Below, in pieces: positions 33,455 to 43,171 of a DNA stretch of 60,000 nucleotides. The DNA is from Polytrichum commune (taxonomy: Eukaryota > Streptophyta > Polytrichopsida > Polytrichales > Polytrichaceae). The DNA lies in NCBI GenBank assembly GCA_950295325.1, contig OX485808.1, positions 1,740,501 through 1,800,500 on the forward strand, in the 5' to 3' direction. Numbering within the stretch: the first letter of the stretch is position 1; each line of letters starts with the position of its first letter. The position numbers were made by a program, and so were the translations under genes. A model generated the notes under the pieces. That model had not been told where the DNA came from and made no database searches. It saw only the letters and a list, made by a program, of their open reading frames with translations.

Positions 33455-34231
33455 TAAAGGTTTGGGTTGGCCAGTGGACACACTATCATTTAGAGCCCAT
33501 CCACACGGTGGGTCTGGGTTTGGGTCGACCTACCCAAACCTTGTGGCACGATGGGATCATGGTCATCCAGATTCCATCCAAACAGTGGGGATAAATTGGG
33601 TCGAGCGACCCAAACGTTTTCGCAAGATGGGTTCAGGCTCATCACAGAGAGCACCCACACAGCGAGGATGGATTGGGTAGACCGTCCCAAATTATGTAAG
33701 GGCACTGGGATGGGTCAAACCTAGTACATGCCCACTGTGGGATAAGGTTTGGGTCGACCGACCCAAACCTTATAGGGCAGGAAGGGCTCAAAGTCCACCC
33801 TAGTACCTGCCTCACGTGGGGGTGGGTTTGGGTCGACCGACCCAAACCTTCAGGGGCAGGATGGGCTCCGTGTGCACCCTAGTACCTGCCTCATGTGAAG
33901 GTGGGTTTGGGTCGACCGACCCAAACCTTCAGGGGCAGGATGGGCTCCGTGTGCACCCTAGTACCTGCCTCATGTGAAGGTGGGTTTGGGTCGACCGACC
34001 CAAACCTTCAGGGGCAGGATGGGCTCCGTGTGCACCCTAGTACCTGCCTCATGTGAAGGTGGGTTTGGGTCGACCGACCCAAACCTTCAGGGACAGGATG
34101 GGCTCCGTGTGCACCCTAGTACCTGCCTCATGTGAAGGTGGGTTTGGGTCGACCGACCCAAACCTTCAGGGGTAGGATGGACTCCGTGTCCACCCTAGTA
34201 CCTGCCTCATGAGGGTATAGGTTTGGGTCGA
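33455..34231. repeat. 79-bp palindromic satellite array
   Basis: The GGTTTGGGTCG core lies at 33746, 33825, 33904, 33983, 34062, 34141 and 34220, an exact 79-bp period. Four more degenerate copies are found upstream (about 33461, 33518, 33594, 33670, period about 76). Each unit has a near-perfect palindrome with 11-bp arms GGTTTGGGTCG/CGACCCAAACC around a 2-nt centre. Divergence falls from left to right. The array is cut in the middle of a palindrome at 34231 by the LTR that follows. Confidence 0.93.
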
Positions 34232-34931
34232 TGTGAGCCCAAAAGGGTGCCCACATTTAGTCTTAGACCCTTGAAACGTTAGTTGATGCACTTTGAAGTA
34301 GCATGTTACTTCACAAAAATATAAAAAGAGTGAAATGTTAGTCTTAGAAGTACCATGTTGTAAGAGGCTAGGATGTGAGTTGTTATTGTGTTTTTACCTT
34401 CGGAAGGATTTGAGCGAATGAGGATAGGTAAGGAGAACTTGGATTGAGTAGTTAGTGAGTAGGCTAGTACAAATGGATGGAGACAACCAAAGTGACTCAA
34501 GAGGCAAGTGCATTCGAATTGGGATGAATGGAGGATCACATGGAGCGCACAAGTGGACCACCTCATCATGGCCACTTAATGGGGAAGGCCCAAGGAAGAA
34601 TGCAAGGTGGAGGATAAGCAAATTCTCAAAGCACCAATCAAATCACGAGTTAAGCATCGTGGTTTGAATTAAGTGGTGAGCGACGATTTGGGAAAGTAAG
34701 GGGAGAAAGTTATGGCGGCGGAAAGCGAAGGAGGCTAAGTTTGGGTTGAAGCATCCCAAGTTTGGTAAAGTGTGGTAGGTAGAAAGCCAAGGCTAGTTAA
34801 ATGTTCGAATTAGGATCCTTGTTGATCATTTGAGGGAGGGAGGCTTAGAAGATAGGATTGGCGCCTACTAAGTAGGAGGAAATCTCAAGGGCTTATCGTG
34901 AGCCTTGAGGGTGCTCACCCCCTCAAGCTTA

Positions 34932-34940
34932 CTATATAAT
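34932..34940 (+). promoter_or_regulatory. TATA box of the plus-orientation LTR
   Basis: CTATATAAT followed by a pyrimidine-rich CCCTCATTCTTCCCTCACTC, a typical plant LTR promoter layout. It supports the plus orientation of this LTR. Confidence 0.5.
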
Positions 34941-35439
34941 CCCTCATTCTTCCCTCACTCATCCTCTCTTTCCTTTGTGCTCCAAGGCACCCCACGAGTT
35001 ATAAGTGTGGGTGTGGGAAGCCATATTGGAGCACATGTGTGTGCTTAGTTTTTAGTTTGAGAGCCAAGGCTTGTTAGCCTTGAAGAGGGCTTGACCTCTT
35101 GGTAGAATTAGTGTTGACGTGAAGGATTTTAAAGTTAATTCATGATTCCAATTTGTGGTACTTAAAGTTCATGTTTTGAATACATGTGGTTGCAAGCTCC
35201 ATGTTTAAGAGTTGAGCACTTGATGTTGTGATGAGTGCAAAAATATACTTGTGTGGATTAGTTAGTCTTAGTGAAGTTAGGAAATTCTCTCTCCCCCTCT
35301 CCTCTCTAGGATTTTAGGATTTTAGGATTAGAGAAGAATTGTGTGATTAGAAAGGGGTTGTTAGTAGAATTAGGGAAATTAGGTAGGAAGATTAATTAAG
35401 GGCTTGAATAATTAGTGAGGTAGTTGGGGATTACAACTA

Positions 35440-35710
35440 CAAAGTTGTGGGTTCATGAAGGAGCTGGGTTTATGAAGGAGCTGGGTTTGTTTAGTTAGAA
35501 AGTAAAGAGCTGGGTTTATGAAGGACCTGGGTTTGTTTAGTTAGAAGCTAAGGAGCTGGGTTCATGAAGGACCTGGGTTTATGAAGGAGCTGGGTTTGTT
35601 TAGTTAGAAGCTAAGAAGCTGGGTTTATGAAGGAGCTGGGTTTATGAAGGAGCTAGGTTTATGTAATTAGAAAGTAAAGAGATGGGTTCATGAAGGAGCT
35701 TAGTAGATAG
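35440..35710 (+). repeat. GAGCTGGGTTTATGAAG minisatellite in LTR
   Basis: About ten alternating short units, GAGCTGGGTTTATGAAG and a longer form ending TTTGTTTAGTTAGAAGCTAAG. The inverted partner LTR has a different minisatellite (43731-44010) at the equivalent position. Confidence 0.8.
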
Positions 35711-36396
35711 CCTACCTAATTAGCTCATAGACAAGTAGTTAGTTACATTATGCTAGTTAGTGTTATGTGTGGCTTTCACAAGTAAATGTATTTGAGATTG
35801 ACTATAGAGAATAGTGTTTTTTTTAACACTTGCATCCTCTCTTTAAAAATAAACCACGTGCACAACTTAATGGAGAATGTGGAGCACTCTCGCGATGGCA
35901 AGACAAAGGAAGCAAAGACCAAAGGTGCGAGGGAGAGATTGACATAAGTCACATAAGTATTTCTTAATACTTAAAGGCTTATGTACGGTATGGAGACACC
36001 AAGTGAGACCTCTTATAGTAGCGATACGGAATACACAAGTGATAGTTCAAGTGGTAGTATAGAGTCAACGGCACGGACTCCATTTAGGAGAGGGATATCC
36101 TTAAGGGCTTGTGTAGCTAAAGCAGCCGGATGGACGTTAGAAGCAAACAAAGACAAAATAGCACCCGAGCATAAGGAGGTTAAAATAACATAGTTAACTT
36201 GTGCATTCTCCACATACGTATTGAAATCGTACATTGAGTTGTTAAAAGTGAAATTCCAGTTAAATCCAAGACCACTTGAAGGGTGAACATTGCACTATGG
36301 ACTCATCCAAGTCCAAATCCAATACCGCGGAGGAATGTGAGCCCAAACCCACTACTCGGACTACGGACGCTTAAGGGTGGGGGGTTTGGCCTCACA

Positions 36397-36785
36397 CTTG
36401 CATCTTATCCTTTCAAAGATGTGAAGAGGAGAGAGAAAAGAAGAAGATAGTACTATACTAAAGCCAAAAAACACTTCAAAGCCGCCACACTCCCCCACCG
36501 GACTGGGTTTGTGTCTATCTAGGACACCCCCTCCGCCTTGCGGGAGCAACTTGGAGCTATAGAAGAAAAAACATTCAACCCGCTTCCTTCCTCTTCGGAG
36601 AGAGTTCGGACTACAAGAGCAATTCCCAGGCGCTGAAGAACGAAGGTCCCCCTACTGGTTTCCTTCAAACAATGACCACGGAGGGCCGACCTCTAACCTA
36701 GCACCTATTGCAGGAATTGGAAACCCTCCGCCTTTCCTTTGGGTCTAAAGGTATCACATCGCATTTAATCCGCTAGTTGCACCTG
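36397..36785 (-). other. 3' flank of the gag-protease-integrase frame
   Basis: About 390 bp downstream (minus sense) of the integrase stop codon. No gene. It abuts the inner end of an LTR that points the wrong way for a normal 3' LTR. Confidence 0.5.
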
Positions 36786-39365
36786 TCACACATTATACAA
36801 CTTACACCGACCCCCATTAGTTCGCGTAGGGAAATATGTGCCATCAAGTGTAGCCAATTGAACCGAATTATTGTCATACACATTCGTGACCCAAAAATGG
36901 CCCAACCACAAGGCGTGAGACTTACCTGGGAACTCCAGTTTCCTCGCATCTTGGAGCATTACCGACGTCCCGGGTTGCAAAGTTCTTACCTTGTGTCGTT
37001 TGTTGAAGACGGCCTTGCGCCTCCGTTTCATCGCCTCGAGATGTTGCACACTAGCTCGTCGTCGCTCGCTAAGACTCTCTAACATTAGCAACCTATCTGA
37101 TAGTGACTCGGCTACCGTAAGTCGTGAATCAACTGCAATTCGCAAAGAGGGGATCTCCAACTCCATCGGGAGCATTGCTTCAATCCCGTATACAAGGGCA
37201 AACGGCGTTTGGTTGGTTGGGCCTTTATACCAATCGTTTGGCACCGAAGGATATGACGCGAAATCATGGCCTACCTGAATTCCGGTAGAGGTGTTCTTGA
37301 AATGCAAGGATGGAATAATATCTTCTTCGAGCACGACGTCCTCTAGGCCTATAGGTTGCGTGCCATCAATCTCAAAGGAATAAATTGACTCAAGCGGTAG
37401 GACATCGGCTATGAGCACGAATCCGGTGTGTCCACGTGACGTGTCCTCGGTGGCGGTGATCGCATATACCTGGGTGTGGTTGGGAATTTCTTCCGGGTTG
37501 AGTTCCATCCATGCTGTGAACTCACCTGTGTCCTCCCAGCCATAGAGGCCAGGACCCATGTCCTTTACTGGGCCTAGATGGGTCTTAGTGCCCAATGTTT
37601 GGTTGGCTAAGTCTACCGAAACTATGTTGGGTTCTGGCTTCGACTTGGGTAGGTCGGATTCCGTGAATTCTGTCGAAGGCTTACGGAGTGCAATTCTTGT
37701 CGTTGTTCTGTTGTGAGGGGGCCCAAATGTTATTTGGGAGGTACCCGTAGACCACTCGGTTGTGGCATTTGCTCTCCGAAGCCAGTCTCTACCTAAAAGT
37801 ATCGGATAACTTTTGGATGTTACAGGGAGCCTCAAAACTTGAAACGTGATCGTATAGACTTCTCCCCCGACTTTCATCAAGCAATCCTTTACCTGTCCAA
37901 GGGGGGTGACTTGTCTTTGGTCCGCGACATTGATAACAAAGGGTGAAGGGCCAGTGAGCTCGAGGCCAAGTTTTTCCAACGTTGAGAGTGGCATAATATT
38001 GATCCCACTACCTCCATCAACCAGGGTGTGCGGGATTATTTTGTCCATAATCTCAACCTCCACCTCGATTGGTCCTTCGTCCCCTAGGGGGGTTCTTCGG
38101 ACCTCAACTGCCATCGTTGGGATTTTAGCCTTCCTAACCTGGGTGGCTCCTTCCTTGAATTCCTTTCTTAAGGCGGGAGCTACTTGAATTAGTTGTGCCA
38201 AAGAAATGTTGGCTCGTAGGCTACAAAGGTCTGACCAAAGGTCGTAGTCCTCGGCCGGGTTAAAGGCGCGACTAGGCCGGGGTTTCGGTGGGAAATTAGC
38301 GGGCAGGCCATTGCCCCATGTGTCTCGTCTATCCACAAATCGGAAGAGGTCTTCCTCTTCCTCCAGTAATGGTTCCTCTACCGGTTCGTCATCAGGGTTA
38401 GGCTCTAGGGAAGTTGTGGGAACCTTAGCCTTAAGGGTTGCGTTCTGCAAGAACTCTGGAAGTTCTGCGAATTTTGGTGACTTTTCAGACTCATTCGACT
38501 TCTCGGAACCTTCACCCATCACGGTTTGTGCCCTCTTCTGAGCCCTAGTGACCACTGCCACGTCTATTTTCTGCTTTAGTTTTTTAGGGGGAACCAGGAT
38601 AGCCCGTAAAGAAGAATCGGCTAGCTCGTGAGAGATGAAGTTGCTATGACTATCATTTGGGATAGGAAGGAATGGAGCTGAACAACTTGTGCTCGCCCTA
38701 TTGTTATCAATGAACCTCGCGTCTTGGGTTTGTGCATGACCAAGGTTAAGGGGACCTTGGGATGTTGGAGGCCCATTCATGTTTTGCGCCCATTGTTGGT
38801 TAGTATCCTGTCCACTCCCCATAAGATGTTGAGGAGGGTTGTCGGTATACTGACCGTTAAGACCATAAGCCTGACCTTGGTTCATTTGGTACCCATAGAA
38901 TGGGTTGCCTTCATTAGGGGAGTTATTGAAGGTATTACCTTGTTGTGCAACTTGGGGTCCATTGTTGAACCTATTTGGTTGGTTCCGGCCCATCTGAGGG
39001 ACATACTGTTGGCTTACCATTCCTACCAAGTTCGAGTCGGCTTGCCTACCACCGGCTGGGGGGTTTTGAGGGTACAAATTTTGTGGACCTTGATAGTTGT
39101 TCCCCCTATTACCTTGGTTTTGGTGGTTGGGTGGACCGTAGTTTTGTTGGCCATTGCTTTGAGGGTTACCTTGGTGATAATTAACCGACATTCCTCCTTG
39201 GTTCTGTTGATTCCTATCATAGAAGAATGCCGGAAGTTGTTGATTCAGCTGAGAGTAATGGGAGGGTCGCTCCGCGAGAATCCTACGACAATTATCGACC
39301 GGGTGATTACCCCCACAATGGTTGCAGACCACCCCCGTCTCGATCCAACACTTACCTGGCCCCAA
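36786..39365 (-). CDS. Fused gag tail-protease-integrase C-terminus, RT deleted (second gypsy family)
   Basis: An open minus-strand frame of about 860 codons; the open stretch extends slightly further 5' through VCPTCGKVH. It starts with zinc-knuckle-like motifs (VCNHCGGNHPVDNC), then a Gln/Asn/Gly-rich stretch (about residues 40-230) and an acidic linker. The aspartic protease reads HTLVDGGSGINIMPLSTLEK ... SYPILLGRDWLRRANATTEW. After roughly 200 residues of linker it passes directly to the integrase C-terminus (TPFALVYGIEAMLPMELEIP ... RHKVRTLQPGTSVMLQDARK). RT, RNase H and the catalytic integrase core are absent without loss of frame. It overlaps the gag frame upstream in another register. 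The first codon of this stretch is TTG, so it would be made as part of a polyprotein. I infer a non-autonomous element. Confidence 0.7.
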   Translation of the reverse strand: MGPGKCWIETGVVCNHCGGNHPVDNCRRILAERPSHYSQLNQQLPAFFYDRNQQNQGGMSVNYHQGNPQSNGQQNYGPPNHQNQGNRGNNYQGPQNLYPQNPPAGGRQADSNLVGMVSQQYVPQMGRNQPNRFNNGPQVAQQGNTFNNSPNEGNPFYGYQMNQGQAYGLNGQYTDNPPQHLMGSGQDTNQQWAQNMNGPPTSQGPLNLGHAQTQDARFIDNNRASTSCSAPFLPIPNDSHSNFISHELADSSLRAILVPPKKLKQKIDVAVVTRAQKRAQTVMGEGSEKSNESEKSPKFAELPEFLQNATLKAKVPTTSLEPNPDDEPVEEPLLEEEEDLFRFVDRRDTWGNGLPANFPPKPRPSRAFNPAEDYDLWSDLCSLRANISLAQLIQVAPALRKEFKEGATQVRKAKIPTMAVEVRRTPLGDEGPIEVEVEIMDKIIPHTLVDGGSGINIMPLSTLEKLGLELTGPSPFVINVADQRQVTPLGQVKDCLMKVGGEVYTITFQVLRLPVTSKSYPILLGRDWLRRANATTEWSTGTSQITFGPPHNRTTTRIALRKPSTEFTESDLPKSKPEPNIVSVDLANQTLGTKTHLGPVKDMGPGLYGWEDTGEFTAWMELNPEEIPNHTQVYAITATEDTSRGHTGFVLIADVLPLESIYSFEIDGTQPIGLEDVVLEEDIIPSLHFKNTSTGIQVGHDFASYPSVPNDWYKGPTNQTPFALVYGIEAMLPMELEIPSLRIAVDSRLTVAESLSDRLLMLESLSERRRASVQHLEAMKRRRKAVFNKRHKVRTLQPGTSVMLQDARKLEFPGKSHALWLGHFWVTNVYDNNSVQLATLDGTYFPTRTNGGRCKLYNV

Positions 39366-40336
39366 AATGTGAACCTTGCCGCAAGTGGGACAAACTCCTT
39401 TACCGTTGTTCCGGGCTTGAGTCTGGGAGTGGCCTTGTTGTGGACGGGGGGTGGGGCTACTAGGTTACCTGTGAACCTAGGCTCCGTGCAAAATTGATTA
39501 CTGTGGCCAGGTTTGTTGCAATTACGACACCAAATGTTGGTGCCATAATTACCCACCTCCGAGGCCGGCGGAACTGGTTGTGCTAAGGGCCTAGACGTGA
39601 TTGCCATTGTTAGCTGCTCTGTGAGGGTCTTGAGCGACTGCATGACATCGCTCCTCAACTCGTCGTTGGCCTTCTTAACTCTAAGTTCTAGCTCCTCGAT
39701 CGTGGTGTGGCTCGGAGGGCTAGGGAGTGCTAAGAGCTCAGGGGGTGGCCTCGTAGCCAAAGGAACCGGGGCCGCTCGGTGGACTGCGTATGCATCCGGT
39801 CGGGATGGCTCCAGCTGAGGAGGCTTACTCTGCTCGGGAGGAATGTAGGTTGTGGGTAGGAAGGCTGGCACAGGTGCAATAGTGCAATTCCACATCCGCT
39901 CATTTTGTTTGTCTACACCTTCGATCCTCCTAGCCTCGGCTTTAGCTTCTTCCAAATCCTGAGGGTTGGAGTTAAGAATTTCTCGGATTGTACCTTGTTT
40001 GTTGAACCCTTGTATGAAGTAGAATTTAATCGTGTCATTTGTGAGAAGGGTTCCTACATAACGAGTTACCACCGTCTCGAACCGTCGGATGTATGATGTA
40101 ATACCCTCGGATGGGCCTTGCCGCATGTTCGTTAACGCCACGAGTGCGCTTTGTTGGCCCATTTCCGGTCTAAATTGTCTAAGGAATGCCGTCTGCAATG
40201 CTCGCCAGTCCCTAAATGTCCCCTCATCGTGGGATCGGTACCACTCATACGCTATACCCTCTAGCGTAGTAGAAAACCAAACGAGTTTGTACGTGTCTTC
40301 GGCTATCACGTGCACTTTTGGGCCACCCCCTTTCGA
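39245..40336 (-). pseudogene. gag (second gypsy family)
   Basis: The minus-strand frame from about 40336 reads YKLVWFSTTLEGIAYEWYRS, then FRDWRALQTAFLRQFRPEMG and MRQGPSEGITSYIRRFETVV, the Retrotrans_gag pattern. A CCHC knuckle WCRNCNKPGHSNQFC follows. A stop lies just upstream of APSKGGGPKV, so the true gag N-terminus is missing or in another frame. After the knuckle the coding register moves to the other frame near a C-run (39430-39440, CCCCACCCCCC), which could be a frameshift mutation or a programmed shift. Confidence 0.75.
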
Positions 40337-43171
40337 GGGAGCCTAAAAGTATCACACAAGCCCTTCGGTGAAGGTGGCCTGCATTTGCAGGCGCCCAAGC
40401 CGAACCCGGATGATAGGTGTATAACGTGAGTAGTTAGATTTTTAAGGGAGATTAAATATGCGTCGTAGTACCTCCGGAGGTTAGGCCTTAGTTTTTTACT
40501 AGTGTGGCTTTAAACTCCACTAACCAATTTCATATCTAGTTCTAACCTTAACCTACAACCTATTCTACGCGCAGACGCACCAGCCTTGAAACCAAGGCAA
40601 TCCTAATTTGTGAATTGGGATGGTTCTGATACACCCAACCGGGTGTGACTCATACCACCCTAACTCAACGAACGGAATAACGACAATTTGATGGACCATT
40701 CAATTCTTCCTATTTCTTTATTTAGTTCTATTTAGTTTTCTAAGCGGGGGAACTTGGCCTAAGTCCCACCCTTCACACAAATTCCTTCTTAATTACTTAC
40801 TTTTGTTTGCACGTCCTAACTCACTACATTAACATATTAGGCATCACCCCTTACCTCGGGTCTCTTGCCAACAAGGGTTTACGATTTATTTGGTATGTTT
40901 TGATTGTTAAATGTGTTTACACTGGATAGACCACGAAATGCAACTCAATGGGACCAGGGTGACGGGCGACCTGTAGGTTCAACCTGTTGCGCAATCTTCA
41001 TAAATTGGGGCCATTACTCCCAATCTATGGGGCCAACAACATAATAGTGGATTCGCGGGTCATTAACCCCACCTTTCCACCAACAACATTCAGAGTGGTC
41101 GTGTCGGTGATTAATCCGACTTACCACACACGAAACTTGCTAATAAATGAAGCTACTACCACAAAACATACCAAGGGCCCCGAAAACAATGGAATTGGGT
41201 ACTCCCTTGGCGGTCAAGTGGTCAAGCCACTTGACCTTACGAGATAGGTGAGTGGGTTTAGAGATGCGTACCTTAGCCGTGCTCCCTCCAATCCTAAATG
41301 GAAGGCTTAAGGTTAGTTAATTTACCTCAATTTTCCTCGGTTGATTTGGGCTTGATGTAGGCCGAGCCGCTACCTCCTTCCTTGCTCCACTTTCCGAGCG
41401 TCGACCTTGCCTCCTTCTTTGTAACTAGTTTGGTAGTAAGCGTACCTTAGTTAACAATTAAAATATAAAGTGTTATTCTGCCCTGTAATTTAATCCTAAG
41501 CATAATATTTATACTTAGTGCACCAAATTATCTTTCCAATGATCTAAAAATCACTCTAATCGGATAAGAAATGCAAAAGTTATGAGGGTTGGAAGTGTGA
41601 GGTCGATTCAACCGACCCTTCCAACCCACCTATCTACCTTCTAACTTCAAAAATTCATAGCACATTCTTTACTACTTGGATCTAGGCTTTCCTTATACCA
41701 TTGGAAAGCTATGAACAAGCTCTAACTAGAAAAATTATGACATCAGCAGGTTAAGCTAATAGAAATTCAGCGGACTCCTTGTAACACAGCAGTCAATCAA
41801 GAAGGCTTGAACTATGTATCTCGCCTTCAACAATTCATATCTAATTCAAATCTTAGTCAAATCAAACGTTCTATATGACCCTGGAGAGATATTAAAAAGA
41901 TGTATTTGATAAAAATATGTGATTAGAAAGGTAAGCCGAAGTGAACCCAGCAGGTCCTCTGTAATGCAGCAGTCAACCAAAAGTTCTCAAACTATGTGTC
42001 CCATCTTGCACAATTCATATCTAATTCAAATCATGCTCAAATCAAATGTTCTAAGCCATTTTGGAAAGCTACACAAAAGTTCTACTTGGGAAAAATATAA
42101 TTTCTTGGAATTAAAATTCCTATTGGGCTCGCAGGTCTGATCCAGCAGCCGCTACCCACAAGACCACCCAGTTTTTCTACTTCATCTTTGAAAATCCATA
42201 ACTAATTGTCATCTCAACCAAATCACAAATGGGAAACGGCTATGGATAGCTATATGAAATCTCCTTAAGAGAAAAATGATAAGTATCTTGTTATAGCTTT
42301 TGAACTAAGCCTTCAGGGCATTGGCAGATGAGGTCTATAATGCCTCTACTCAAAATTCTACCATCCAACCTACCTCTACAAAAGAAGGAATAATTTTGTT
42401 GGTGTGTTAATAAACACACAACCTAACTAGGAGAGAGAGAGTAGAGGAGGTTCTCAAGCCTTTCTTTTAGACCATTGAGAATACATGCTAAAGGATTTTT
42501 TCCTAACTACATTGAAGCAGGGCTTCGCCCAAAAACTAGAGAAAGAGAGAGAGCTACAAGGTGGAAGGAGGGGTTTTTAAACCCTCTCACAAAAGGGTTG
42601 GACCCCTCCTCCACCGGATCCATTTTTCAAACCCTTTCCCGAAATTTTGGCTCGGGGGTTTTCCCGGTTGAGGTTGCCACCCTCTCGCCGAGGTGGCTCC
42701 GACAAAAAACCTTTAGAAATCTTTCTAATTTTTCCGCCATCGAGTTGGCAAGGGGGCAAGTGGGCAAGTATCCCCCTTGCTCTCTTTCTTTTTTGTCTTC
42801 AAAATTCTTCACGCCGATTTTATCTTCTTACCTAAACCACCTCTAATAGTCTTGTGTGCCTCACACTACTAATAAACTAACACTTGCTTAGCTAGCATTT
42901 ACTAACATTTGCTTAATAGCTAGCATCTACTAATATTTGCTTAGCTAGTTGTTTTTACTAGCTAGCATATTTTTTCTACTTTGCTATCTTCTAGCACTAC
43001 TTAGTTTCATTTTGACCTTCCTTCTTCTAGGCTAAATACTAAATGAACTAATTTTCCCTAAATTCCCTATCAATTCTAACTTTTAATGCTAACATTCTAA
43101 CTAAAAGTGATCCCGCAGAGTGGTGGACCACTCAAAGGGTTCACAAGGAATAAAATTCTCCCTTAGGTGTT
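40337..43171 (-). other. Long 5' untranslated region of the second gypsy element
   Basis: About 2.8 kb between the minus-orientation LTR and gag. It holds AT-rich degenerate repeats (41640-42260), no long credible gene, and a purine-rich GAGAGAGA stretch near 42430. No primer-binding site beginning TGG is seen directly after the LTR end (AACACCTAAGG). Confidence 0.55.
41640..42260. repeat. Four degenerate ~180-bp tandem repeats
   Basis: Blocks related to ATTCATATCTAATTCAAATC recur near 41649, 41828, 42008 and 42190. Each is accompanied by GGAAAGCTA...AAAAAT and GCAG-containing segments. Confidence 0.65.

Larger units (their letters stand above)
34232..36396 (+). repeat. LTR of the second gypsy family, plus orientation
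   Basis: 2165 bp, TGTGAGCCCAAAA...GGTTTGGCCTCACA. It aligns with the reverse complement of 43172-44610 at both ends and at several internal blocks (CACAAAAATATAAAAAGAGTG; AACACTTGCATC near 35830; GTGTGGCTT near 35768). It holds a minisatellite at 35440-35710. A short open frame at 35981-36193 has no recognisable product. Confidence 0.8.

Noticed and set aside
38724-39497. 257-codon plus-strand frame opposite the gypsy gag/protease region
   Set aside because: Mirror of the Gln/Asn/Gly-rich minus-strand coding sequence; no motif of its own.
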